A DNA stretch of 64,000 bases from an uncultured Collinsella sp. (GTDB lineage Bacteria; Actinomycetota; Coriobacteriia; Coriobacteriales; Coriobacteriaceae), in the NCBI GenBank assembly GCA_937925715.1, contig CALAMG010000017.1, positions 186,001 through 250,000 on the forward strand, written 5' to 3'. Numbering within the stretch: the first letter of the stretch is position 1; every line of letters starts with the position of its first letter. Shown in pieces: positions 25,173 through 33,070 of the stretch. Both the position numbers and the translations under genes were made by a program. Under the pieces are notes generated by a model, which made no database searches, was not told where the DNA came from, and worked only from the letters and a program-made list of their open reading frames with translations.

Positions 25173-26468
25173 ATGCTCGCCTTTTTACAAACCAACACAC
25201 CCATCGTGATCTTCAACCAGATTGTCGTCACGCTGCTTACGGTCTGCTTTCTGTACCAGGTGGTCTTCTTTGTCATTGGCGCTCTTCGTGGCGAGGTCGC
25301 GCCTCCCAAGGCCAAAAAACTCCATCGCTATGCCTTTTTTATTGCGGCGCATAATGAGGAGGCCGTGATCGCCAACCTCGTTCGCTCCATCAAGGACCAG
25401 GATTATCCGTCCGAGCTCATCGAGGTTTTCGTGGTCGCCGATGCCTGCACCGACAACACGGCGCAGCTCGCGCGCGAGGCCGGTGCCATTGTTTACGAGC
25501 GCAATGACCTGGCCCGCAAGGGCAAGAGCTGGGTCATGGACTTTGGCTTCGACCGCATTCTCAACGAGTATCCCGACACGTTTGAGGGCTACTTTATCTT
25601 CGATGCCGATAACGTTATCTCCCGCGATTACGTTTCCAAGATGAACGATGCCTTTGACCAGGGATTCCACGTGGTCACGAGCTATCGTAACTCCAAGAAC
25701 TTCGGCAGCTCGTGGATCTCGGCAGCTAATGCCACTTGGTACCTGCGTGAGGCGCGCTTTCTCAACAACGCGCGCAATATCTGCAAGACTTCTTGCGCTG
25801 TCTCGGGTTCGGGCTACCTCATCTCCGCCAGCGTTATCGAGGGCATGCACGGTTGGCAGTTCCACACGCTGACCGAGGACATTCAGTTCACCACGTTCTG
25901 CGCCATTCACGGCATTCGCATTGGCTATGCGCCGGCGGAGTTCTTTGACGAACAACCCGTGACGTTTAAGGCGTCCTGGAAACAGCGCATGCGTTGGACC
26001 AAGGGCTTCTACCAGGTGTTCTTTACTTACGGTAAGCACCTGGTCAAGTCGACCTTCCGCTACCATCGCTTTGCCGCCTACGACATGTTCATGACGATCG
26101 CCCCGGGTATGCTGCTGTCGCTCATCTCGATGCTCGCTAATGCGACGTTCTTGATTGTGGGTGGCCTTTCGCATGGTTTCTTGGCTACCGAAGTCGAGAT
26201 GCAGGCGTGCGCCGCTTCGCTCATTATGACCTTCGCCATGATGTATCAGACCTTCTTTATCCTGGCGCTGCTCACGACTATCTTTGAGTACAAGCACATT
26301 CACTGCGCGCAAAAGTGGCGTCTGGTGACTAACCTGTTTACCTTCCCGATCTTTATGTTCAGCTATATCCCCATCACGGTGGCCGCGCTGTTCCTGAAGG
26401 TCGACTGGGTGCCGACGCAGCACGCCGTCAACGTTACCCTTGACGAGGTCATGCAAGGCGCCAAATAA
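25173..26468 (+). CDS. Membrane glycosyltransferase, family 2
   Basis: This is a 431-residue processive-type GT2 enzyme. One N-terminal helix (about 10-32) is followed by a cytoplasmic domain with FFIAAHNEEAVI, the first aspartate in VVADACTDNT, the FDADN (DxD) motif, the TED catalytic-base motif and the acceptor-side KQRMRW motif. Three to four C-terminal helices complete a synthase-like channel topology. Such enzymes make cell-surface polysaccharides or glycolipids from nucleotide sugars. GGGAG lies seven bases before the chosen ATG; a TTG five codons upstream is the alternative. It is a single gene with its own terminator, so the product is unknown. Confidence 0.85.
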   Translation: MLAFLQTNTPIVIFNQIVVTLLTVCFLYQVVFFVIGALRGEVAPPKAKKLHRYAFFIAAHNEEAVIANLVRSIKDQDYPSELIEVFVVADACTDNTAQLAREAGAIVYERNDLARKGKSWVMDFGFDRILNEYPDTFEGYFIFDADNVISRDYVSKMNDAFDQGFHVVTSYRNSKNFGSSWISAANATWYLREARFLNNARNICKTSCAVSGSGYLISASVIEGMHGWQFHTLTEDIQFTTFCAIHGIRIGYAPAEFFDEQPVTFKASWKQRMRWTKGFYQVFFTYGKHLVKSTFRYHRFAAYDMFMTIAPGMLLSLISMLANATFLIVGGLSHGFLATEVEMQACAASLIMTFAMMYQTFFILALLTTIFEYKHIHCAQKWRLVTNLFTFPIFMFSYIPITVAALFLKVDWVPTQHAVNVTLDEVMQGAK

Positions 26469-26478
26469 CCACCACCAA

Positions 26479-26518
26479 AACCACCGCAAAGGGGACAGGC
26501 ACCTTTGTGGTGGTTTTT
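26479..26518 (+). terminator. Terminator after GT2 gene
   Basis: AACCACCGCAAAGG pairs with CCTTTGTGGTGGTT (one G-T pair), with a nine-base loop and five T at the end. The loop and stem sequence closely resemble the terminator at 18840. Confidence 0.8.
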
Positions 26519-26549
26519 GCTTTTGCGATGCAGCTCGAGGAGGAGTCCG

Positions 26550-26972
26550 ATGGTCTATATCCCGTTTTGGATTTGCATCTTTGCCGGCGTGGCAATTGAT
26601 GCCCGAGAGCGACGTTTTCCCAATGGGCTTGCCGGCGCATGTGCCGTGGCGGCGTTGGCGGGCGTTTGGCTCGACCTCGGTTTGAACACAGCGCTTGACC
26701 ACGCCGGTCTTGCGGTCATCGTCTACCTTGCCCTTGTGCTCACTGAGTCGCTCTGGCGGCGCCTTCGCCACGCCCCGGGCATCGGCATGGGGGATGCCAA
26801 GGCGCTCTTCGCGCTTTGCGCGCTCGACCCTATGGGTGGCATCGTGGCATTTGCCGTCGCACTCCTGGCCCTGGCCCTCTCCTGCCTCTTCACAAAATCG
26901 CGCTCCCTGCCATTGCTCCCGTTTTTGGTGCCGATTTTTGCCATAATCGAGGTCGTGGGCTGCACTTTGTAA
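26550..26972 (+). CDS. Type IV prepilin peptidase-like protein (A24 family)
   Basis: This 140-residue membrane protein consists of only the peptidase domain, without the N-terminal methyltransferase domain of full PilD. The two catalytic aspartates are visible in IDARERRFPN and GIGMGDAK. Such minimal forms (CpaA/TadV/ComC-like) process type IV pilin or Flp-type precursors. AGGAGG precedes the ATG by five bases. No pilus genes are nearby in this window, so its substrates must be encoded elsewhere. Confidence 0.85.
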   Translation: MVYIPFWICIFAGVAIDARERRFPNGLAGACAVAALAGVWLDLGLNTALDHAGLAVIVYLALVLTESLWRRLRHAPGIGMGDAKALFALCALDPMGGIVAFAVALLALALSCLFTKSRSLPLLPFLVPIFAIIEVVGCTL

Positions 26973-27003
26973 CCGATTGCGCATCCTTCTTAAGGAGCAT
27001 GCC

Positions 27004-28251
27004 ATGGCAACTAACCAAGAAACGGCCGTCATTAAGGCGCGCATGGACCGTATTCCCTCGGCGTTGTCGCCCGAACTTGTCGAGCGCATTGCCGCCGATC
27101 GTGCTTCGGGCTATGTCAACCCGTATCGTTGCAACGACGATCAGGTCATTCGTCGTATTGACCGCGCCGCCGACAAAGGCACGCTTATGCGTCCGGCGTT
27201 TATGCGCGATACCGAAAAGATACTTCATCTTCCGGCGTACACCCGTTATGCAGGCAAAACGCAGGTCTTTAGCTTCCGCAGCAACGACGATCTCTCACGC
27301 CGCGGTTTGCACGTGCAGCTCGTCTCCCGCATTGCGCGCGATATCGGTCGCGCCCTGGGGCTCAATTGCGATCTGATCGAGGCGATTGGCCTGGGTCACG
27401 ACTTGGGACACACGCCTTTCGGCCATGCCGGCGAGCGCTTCCTCAACGATATCTATCACGAGCGTACGGGGCGTTATTTTTTCCATAACGTGCAGTCGGT
27501 TCGCGTGCTCGACGCGTTGTATGGCCGCAACGTGTCGCTCCAGACGCTCGACGGCGTGCTATGCCATAACGGCGAGTACGAGCAGCGTGTGTTTGAGCTC
27601 TCGGACATGGGCTCCTTTGACCAGTTTGACCAGACGGTTGAGGATTGCATTGCCACGGGCTATAGCGCAATTGAGCATCTGCGTCCCATGACGCTCGAGG
27701 GCTGCGTCGTTCGCATCTCGGATATTCTTGCCTACGTCGGTCGTGACCGTCAGGATGCGATCGCGGCGGGCCTGCTTTCGCCCGACGCTTTTGATGATGG
27801 CCGGGGCGGTGCCTACAACAGTTGGATCCTCACGCATGCCTCCATCGATATCGTTGAGCACAGCTATGGTAAGCCGCGCATCGAGATGAGCGAGGACCTG
27901 TTTGAGGAAATCCGCCGAGCCAAGCGCGAGAACTACGAGAAGATCTATAGCAAGGGCGGTATCGAAGGCGATTCCGAGGTGGAGCTGCGCGAGGCGTTCG
28001 AAAAGCTCTACGACCGTTGCCTGCGGGATCTAAACAGTGGTGACGAGTCCTCTTACATCTTTAAGCACCATATTTCGCGCATTGAGCAGCAGCTTTCCTA
28101 CTACGATCGCACCTATGCCTGGCAGGACGACAAGGATCAAGCCGTGGTGGATTATATCGCGAGCATGACGGACGGTTATTTCTGCGAACTGACGAGCAAG
28201 CTGTTCCCGGGTCTAAAGTTTCCGCATCGTACCTATATTAACGAACGGTAG
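27004..28251 (+). CDS. dgt: dGTP triphosphohydrolase-like HD-domain protein
   Basis: This 415-residue HD phosphohydrolase of the Dgt/dNTPase family hydrolyses dNTPs to deoxynucleoside and triphosphate. Metal-binding motifs are visible: a histidine in RRGLHVQLVSRIARDIG, the HD pair in GLGHDLGHTPFGHAGE, and a late aspartate in VVRISDILAYVGRD. AAGGAG is correctly placed before the ATG. It lies alone; a short hairpin (ACGAAC/GTTCGT) covers its stop region. Confidence 0.88.
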   Translation: MATNQETAVIKARMDRIPSALSPELVERIAADRASGYVNPYRCNDDQVIRRIDRAADKGTLMRPAFMRDTEKILHLPAYTRYAGKTQVFSFRSNDDLSRRGLHVQLVSRIARDIGRALGLNCDLIEAIGLGHDLGHTPFGHAGERFLNDIYHERTGRYFFHNVQSVRVLDALYGRNVSLQTLDGVLCHNGEYEQRVFELSDMGSFDQFDQTVEDCIATGYSAIEHLRPMTLEGCVVRISDILAYVGRDRQDAIAAGLLSPDAFDDGRGGAYNSWILTHASIDIVEHSYGKPRIEMSEDLFEEIRRAKRENYEKIYSKGGIEGDSEVELREAFEKLYDRCLRDLNSGDESSYIFKHHISRIEQQLSYYDRTYAWQDDKDQAVVDYIASMTDGYFCELTSKLFPGLKFPHRTYINER

Positions 28252-28311
28252 TTCGTATTAATTCGGTATACTGTTAGTGAAAAACGTTTTTGATTGATAC
28301 ACGGGATGGCT

Positions 28312-29661
28312 ATGGACGACCTTTTTTCTGCTTCGACGCGCGAGCGTTCCTTTCAGAATGCGCCGCTTGCGGTGCGCATGCGCCCCAATTCGCTCGACGA
28401 GTACGTGGGCCAGCAAAAGGCCGTCGGTAAGGGTTCATGGCTGCGTGCCGCGATCGAGCACGACGTGCTTTCGAGCGTGATTCTGTACGGGCCTGCCGGT
28501 ACGGGCAAGACGACGCTGGCCCACATTATCGCCAACCATACCAAGAGCGAGTTTGTTGAGGTCAGCGCCGTCACGGGTACCGTGAAGGACCTGCGTCGTG
28601 TGATTGATGAGGCCAAGACGCGCCTGAATACGTACGACCGCCGCACCATTCTATTCATCGATGAGATTCACCGCTTCTCTAAGTCGCAGCAGGATGCCCT
28701 GCTGCATGCAGTTGAGAACCGTACCGTCATTATGATTGGCGCTACGACAGAGAACCCGTACTTTGAGGTCAACTCGGCACTGTTGTCGCGCGGGCGCGTG
28801 GTGGAGCTTGAACATCTGAAGGATGAGGATATCGCCACGCTTATTGAGCGTGCGCTCGAGGCACCACAGGGCTTGAACGGAAAGTTCTCGGCCGATGAGG
28901 ATACGGTCAAGACCATTTGCACGCTGGCAGCGGGTGACGCTCGCTCGGCGCTCACGACGCTCGAGCTTGCGAGCGAGATTGCCGTCACGCGTCCCGATAC
29001 CGAGGGAACGCCAGCGCCTGCGGCGGGGGAGCGCTATCCCATCACCGTGGATGACGTGAAGATTGCCAACCCGCGTCGCGGCTTTACGTATGACAAAAAC
29101 GGCGACATGCACTACGACATCATCAGTGCGTTCATCAAGTCCATGCGCGGTAGTGACCCCGATGCCACAATCTATTGGCTCGCGCGCATGATCGATGCTG
29201 GGGAGGATCCTAAGTTTATCGCTCGCCGCATTATGATTCACGCTTCTGAGGATGTTGGCAACGCCGACCCGCAGGCGCTTTTGGTGGCGCATGCCGCGTT
29301 TAAGTCTGCCGAGGTCATTGGCTATCCCGAGTGCCGCATTAACCTGGCTCAGGCTGCACTCTATGTGTGCTTGGCGCCAAAATCCAACGCGTGTGAGGCT
29401 TCGATCGATGCGGCGCTGGCCGATATCCATTCTAGTGGGCTTCGCGAGGTGCCGAGTTATCTGCGCGATCGCCATCGCCCGGGCAGCGATGAATACGGTG
29501 TGTATAAGTATCCACATGATTATCCCGAAGGCTGGGTCGATCAGCGCTATTTGCCCGAAGGCTTGGAACGCGGTGCATTTTGGCAGCCTGCCGGGCGCGG
29601 CTGGGAAGAGTGGCGCGTAGAGCAAAGCGAACGCGACCGCAGCGGGAATGCACCGAGGTAG
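28312..29661 (+). CDS. rarA: Replication-associated recombination protein RarA (MgsA)
   Basis: RarA is an AAA+ ATPase related to clamp-loader subunits that acts at stalled replication forks. The 449-residue protein begins MDDLFSAS, has the LAVRMRPNSLDEYVGQ box, Walker A GPAGTGKTT, Walker B FIDEIHRFSKSQQD and sensor motif TTENPYFEVNSALLSR. The C-terminal MgsA tetramerisation domain includes HYDIISAFIKSMRGSDPDA. Two ATGs lie six bases apart (28306 and 28312); I prefer the second on N-terminal similarity. TATACT at 28267-28272 may be its -10 box. Confidence 0.93.
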   Translation: MDDLFSASTRERSFQNAPLAVRMRPNSLDEYVGQQKAVGKGSWLRAAIEHDVLSSVILYGPAGTGKTTLAHIIANHTKSEFVEVSAVTGTVKDLRRVIDEAKTRLNTYDRRTILFIDEIHRFSKSQQDALLHAVENRTVIMIGATTENPYFEVNSALLSRGRVVELEHLKDEDIATLIERALEAPQGLNGKFSADEDTVKTICTLAAGDARSALTTLELASEIAVTRPDTEGTPAPAAGERYPITVDDVKIANPRRGFTYDKNGDMHYDIISAFIKSMRGSDPDATIYWLARMIDAGEDPKFIARRIMIHASEDVGNADPQALLVAHAAFKSAEVIGYPECRINLAQAALYVCLAPKSNACEASIDAALADIHSSGLREVPSYLRDRHRPGSDEYGVYKYPHDYPEGWVDQRYLPEGLERGAFWQPAGRGWEEWRVEQSERDRSGNAPR

Positions 29662-29761
29662 CTGCTGATAATTTTGTCCCACGTTGCTGCTCTTGGCATG
29701 TTCGGTCCCCTTTGGGGTACCATGAAAAGCGTCTGTATTTCGATTCTTCCGGGAGGCTTGT

Positions 29762-30349
29762 ATGAGTCCCATTCAAATCGCCCTGCTGCTGCTCGCCGTT
29801 GCCAGCGTGTGGGCCATCGCTGAGCTCGCGCTTACCCTGCGCAAGACCCGCAATGTTGTCGACTCGCTCGATAAGACCGTGAACGACCTCAACAACACCA
29901 TCGCCGAGGCTCAGCCTGTGGTGGCAAAGCTCGATGGCGCTGTCGATGAGCTTACGCCGGCGCTTGCCCAGATGGAGCCGCTGCTTAAGTCGAGCAAGAC
30001 GGCAGTTGATGCCCTTACCTCCAATCTCGTAGAGGTCGAAGCCGTGGTTCGCGACATTTCCGAGGTTACGGGCAGCATGGCCGAGGCCAGCAATGCTGTG
30101 TCGAGCGTGACCGACTCTGCCGCCGGTGCTGTGCAGAAGCTCTTCAATAAGGTGAAGGCTCCTGCAGCCGACGCCGATCGCAAGCTCGCCGCTGCCGCTG
30201 CGGAGGCCGAGCAGCCTACCGAGCGCGTCCTAATTGGCGAGGACGAGGCCGCCGCGGGCGACGATGATGGTCAGAAGTCTGTATCCAAGCCGGCTCAGTA
30301 TTACACCTATACGCCCGCCGAGACCTCTGAGGAGTCCTGCGATGAGTAG
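29762..30349 (+). CDS. Membrane-anchored coiled-coil protein, DUF948-like
   Basis: This 195-residue protein has one N-terminal membrane helix (residues 4-25). A long helical region follows with repeated V/L and A/E heptads (VVDSLDKTVNDLNNTIAEAQ, DGAVDELTPALAQMEPLL), as in DUF948 and general-stress envelope proteins. The C-terminal 50 residues are acidic and disordered. Its end overlaps the RsbW-like gene by eight bases and the operon continues into a sigma factor, so a role in stress signalling or the envelope is inferred from context only. Confidence 0.75.
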   Translation: MSPIQIALLLLAVASVWAIAELALTLRKTRNVVDSLDKTVNDLNNTIAEAQPVVAKLDGAVDELTPALAQMEPLLKSSKTAVDALTSNLVEVEAVVRDISEVTGSMAEASNAVSSVTDSAAGAVQKLFNKVKAPAADADRKLAAAAAEAEQPTERVLIGEDEAAAGDDDGQKSVSKPAQYYTYTPAETSEESCDE

Positions 30350-30719
30350 CGAAGCAACCTGCCCTATCACGCTGACCGTTGCCGGTGACCCGCGTCTCGC
30401 TCGCCTTGTGCGCATGACGGCAGCCAACGTTGGTGCCCTGTGCTCTATGTCTGTCGATCGCATCGAGGACATCCGCATGGCTGCTGAGGAGGCTTTCATC
30501 TTTGGTTGCACCGCGGTCGACTGCGATGACATCACCATCAAATTCGATGTCGATGAGACCCACGTTGGCATGACTATTACCTTTGGCGACCAGGCTACGG
30601 TCGATGAAGACGACCAGGCTGTGGTGTATGCCGAGCTCATCCTCGCGAGCGTGTGCGACTCCTACGAAAAGACTACGGCGCCCCTGACGCTTTCCCTCGA
30701 CCTCAAGGCGGATATCTAA
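30342..30719 (+). CDS. RsbW/SpoIIAB-like anti-sigma factor candidate, degenerate ATPase
   Basis: This is a 125-residue protein immediately upstream of a SigB/SigF-type sigma gene, the position of an RsbW/SpoIIAB anti-sigma kinase. The helix RIEDIRMAAEEAFIFGC resembles the N-box helix of GHKL ATPases, but the Mg-binding asparagine (EAxxNA in RsbW) is missing, and no clear DxGxG G1 box follows TITFGD. It may bind sigma without being a kinase. GAGGAG precedes the ATG. No anti-anti-sigma gene is adjacent. Family placement is moderate; context carries most of it. Confidence 0.6.
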   Translation: MSSEATCPITLTVAGDPRLARLVRMTAANVGALCSMSVDRIEDIRMAAEEAFIFGCTAVDCDDITIKFDVDETHVGMTITFGDQATVDEDDQAVVYAELILASVCDSYEKTTAPLTLSLDLKADI

Positions 30720-30720
30720 T

Positions 30721-31512
30721 ATGACCGAACGTTCCCGGAGCGGCAAGACCGCTTGGGACAAGGAGAAAACCCGCGAGCTGTTTCGTCGTTACAAGGAGAC
30801 CGGTGATCCGGACGCCCGTGAGCAGCTCGTCATGTCCCATATGAACCTGGTAAGGTTTCTTGCCAACAAATTTAAGAATCGCGGCGAGCCGCTCGACGAC
30901 CTCATGCAGGTCGGCTATCTGGGCTTGCTCAAGGCTATCGACCGTTTTGATCCCGAGCGCGGACTCGAGTTCACGACGTTTGCGACACCCACTATCCTGG
31001 GCGAGATCAAACGCCATTTTCGCGACAAGGGCTGGAGTGTGCGCGTACCGCGTCGTCTGCAGGAGCTCTCGGCCAAGGTCAACCAGGCTACTGACAAACT
31101 TACCAACGAGCTGCAGCGTTCGCCCAAGGTTGAGGAGATCGCTGAGTATCTAGATGTGACTGTCGATGAGGTCCTCGAGGCTATGGAATCGTCTTCGGCC
31201 TATACCTCGGTGCCCATCGAGGCTCCTGGTGCGTCCGATTCCGACGACGCCCCTTCGATTCTCGACCGTTACGCCGACGACGACAACGAGCTCGACTTTA
31301 CCGATGACCGCCTAGTGATCGAGGAAGCCATCCGTGATTTCTCGCCGCGCGAGCGCGAGGTGATCGAGCTGCGCTTTGTGAAGGGCATGACCCAGATCGA
31401 GATCGCCAAGAAGCTGGGTATTTCTCAGGTGCAGGTTTCGCGTCTGCTTCGCCGCACGCTTAAGAAGATTCAGGACAAGATCGACCCCGACGGAGTGATG
31501 ATTCGTTCATGA
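30721..31512 (+). CDS. RNA polymerase sigma factor, SigB/SigF/SigG family
   Basis: This is a 263-residue group 3 sigma-70 factor. Region 2 contains VRFLANKFKNRGEPLDDLMQVGYLGLLKAIDRFDPERGLEFTTFA in overlapping form; region 3 follows with SVRVPRRLQELSAKVN; region 4 has LSPREREVIELRF-like text and the helix-turn-helix MTQIEIAKKLGISQVQVSRLL. The order anti-sigma then sigma matches the rsbW-sigB module of Gram-positive stress regulation. It starts one base after the RsbW-like stop and overlaps the downstream permease gene by four bases. Confidence 0.93.
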   Translation: MTERSRSGKTAWDKEKTRELFRRYKETGDPDAREQLVMSHMNLVRFLANKFKNRGEPLDDLMQVGYLGLLKAIDRFDPERGLEFTTFATPTILGEIKRHFRDKGWSVRVPRRLQELSAKVNQATDKLTNELQRSPKVEEIAEYLDVTVDEVLEAMESSSAYTSVPIEAPGASDSDDAPSILDRYADDDNELDFTDDRLVIEEAIRDFSPREREVIELRFVKGMTQIEIAKKLGISQVQVSRLLRRTLKKIQDKIDPDGVMIRS

Positions 31513-32918
31513 GTGAGCACCCCCAACAAACCGATCGCGTGCTGCGCGACACCCGCATTCTGACGCTTCGCATTTGGGCTGTTGTCGGCTGCATTGTCAT
31601 CGCCGCTGTCATCTTTAACCTTATGGGCATCCTGGCCCCGGTTATCGAGTTTCTCGCCGTTGGTTCCATCATTGCCTTTGTGATGTCCCCGATCACCAAC
31701 TGGCTCGAGCACCATGGCGTGAATCGCGGCATCGGTTCGCTTGTCGCGCTTATTGTTGTTGTTGCCGTGCTCGTCGGTGTCGTTTGCATCTTGTCGCCGA
31801 TTCTCTTTGGTCAGATCATGGAAGTCCTGAGCCGCCTGCCCGAGCAGCTTCGTGTTGCGGGTGGCGACCTCAATGAGATGATCTCGCATGCCAAGACGCT
31901 CAACAACACGCCGCTCAAGGAGTATTTGGACGATAATCTTTCGTCGCTAGTTGCCGTGGCATCGAAGTATGTGTCTCAGATCGCTGCCGAGCTTGGCCGC
32001 GGTGTGTTCCCGCTCATCACTAATACGGCCTCGCAGTTGTTCGTGATCTTCCTTGGTCTGGTGCTTGCGTACTGGATGGCCTGCGACTACCCTCGCATGC
32101 ACCACGAGGTCTGCACCATCATCGGTCAGGAGAAGGAGACCTCGTACCGCTTTATGGTCGCCATCCTTTCTCGCTCTGTCGGTGGCTACATGCGCGGTAT
32201 GGTCGTGACGTCCATCTGCGGTGGTTTCCTCGCCTTTATCGGCTTCCTGATTATCGGCCATCCGTATGCGGCGCTCATGGCTATCTTCACTTGCATCATG
32301 CACTTGGTTCCGGTCGTCGGTCCCTGGGTGAGCGCGGCAATCGCCACGGTACTCGGCTTTATGTTCAGCCCCATGTTGGCGTTATGGACGCTCATCGTGA
32401 CGATGGTCGCGCAAAACGTCACCGACAATGTGATTTCGCCTAAGGTCATGCAGAGCTCAGTGCAGGTGCATCCAATTATGAGCCTTACGGCTCTCGTTAT
32501 TGGTTCGGCACTCATGGGGCCCATCGGCATGATTATTGCCATCCCGCTTTGTGCGGCCCTCAAGGGCATCTTCGTGTACTACTTCGAGAATGAGACCGGC
32601 CGTCAGCTTGTGGCCTATGACGGAGCCGTGTTTAAGGGCACGCCGTACCGCGATGCCGATGGCAACCCGGTCGCCGCCTACGACGCGCTCGGCGACGACA
32701 CCTTCATCTACGAGTCCGAGCTCATCGGCAACGAGACCGCGCCCGAGGCTCAGGCGATGCCTAAGCCCGAGTTCGATAATCCCTGGATCAAGCTCTCGGG
32801 TTTGCAACCCGATGCCACGGGCTTCTTCAAGAATCCCTTCGCCAAGGACGATGACTCCAACTCGGACGACGATACCAAAACCGGCATCGACGGCTCCATG
32901 GACGATGACGACAACTAG
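31509..32918 (+). CDS. AI-2E family transporter (PerM-like)
   Basis: This 469-residue membrane protein has about eight predicted helices and a cytoplasmic amphipathic segment (residues 100-160) typical of the AI-2E/PerM/YtvI family. The conserved C-terminal core includes IIGHPYAALMAIFTCIMHLVPVVGP and DNVISPKVMQSSVQVHP. The last 110 residues are hydrophilic and acidic, ending DDDTKTGIDGSMDDDDN, an unusually long tail. Family members include autoinducer-2 exporters and Na+/H+ antiporters, so substrate is unknown. The start overlaps the sigma stop, placing it in the stress operon. Confidence 0.87.
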   Translation: MSEHPQQTDRVLRDTRILTLRIWAVVGCIVIAAVIFNLMGILAPVIEFLAVGSIIAFVMSPITNWLEHHGVNRGIGSLVALIVVVAVLVGVVCILSPILFGQIMEVLSRLPEQLRVAGGDLNEMISHAKTLNNTPLKEYLDDNLSSLVAVASKYVSQIAAELGRGVFPLITNTASQLFVIFLGLVLAYWMACDYPRMHHEVCTIIGQEKETSYRFMVAILSRSVGGYMRGMVVTSICGGFLAFIGFLIIGHPYAALMAIFTCIMHLVPVVGPWVSAAIATVLGFMFSPMLALWTLIVTMVAQNVTDNVISPKVMQSSVQVHPIMSLTALVIGSALMGPIGMIIAIPLCAALKGIFVYYFENETGRQLVAYDGAVFKGTPYRDADGNPVAAYDALGDDTFIYESELIGNETAPEAQAMPKPEFDNPWIKLSGLQPDATGFFKNPFAKDDDSNSDDDTKTGIDGSMDDDDN

Positions 32919-32968
32919 CGGGGTAATTCGGGTTAACATTCATACGTGCTAACATGCAATTTCGCTGA

Positions 32969-32998
32969 AGGGCCGGCATTGTGCCGGCCCTCTTTTTT
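32969..32998 (+). terminator. Terminator after AI-2E gene
   Basis: AGGGCCGGCA and TGCCGGCCCT form a perfect 10-base stem with a three-base loop, followed by CTTTTTT. Confidence 0.88.
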
Positions 32999-33024
32999 GC
33001 ACTTGCGCGGCGGGATGGTAATAT
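32997..33024 (+). promoter_or_regulatory. Predicted alaS promoter
   Basis: TTGCAC (32997-33002) and TAATAT (33019-33024) are spaced by 16 bases. The -35 box begins inside the T-tract of the preceding terminator, a compact arrangement. Confidence 0.6.
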
Positions 33025-33070
33025 CGTTACGTTTGAACTGTTTCGATGTGAAACCGAGGAGATTCCCTCT

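Noticed and set aside
29672..29684. TTTTGTCCCAC near rarA as another copy of the 46287 hairpin
   Set aside because: Only one arm is present; an 11-base match alone is not evidence of a repeat family.
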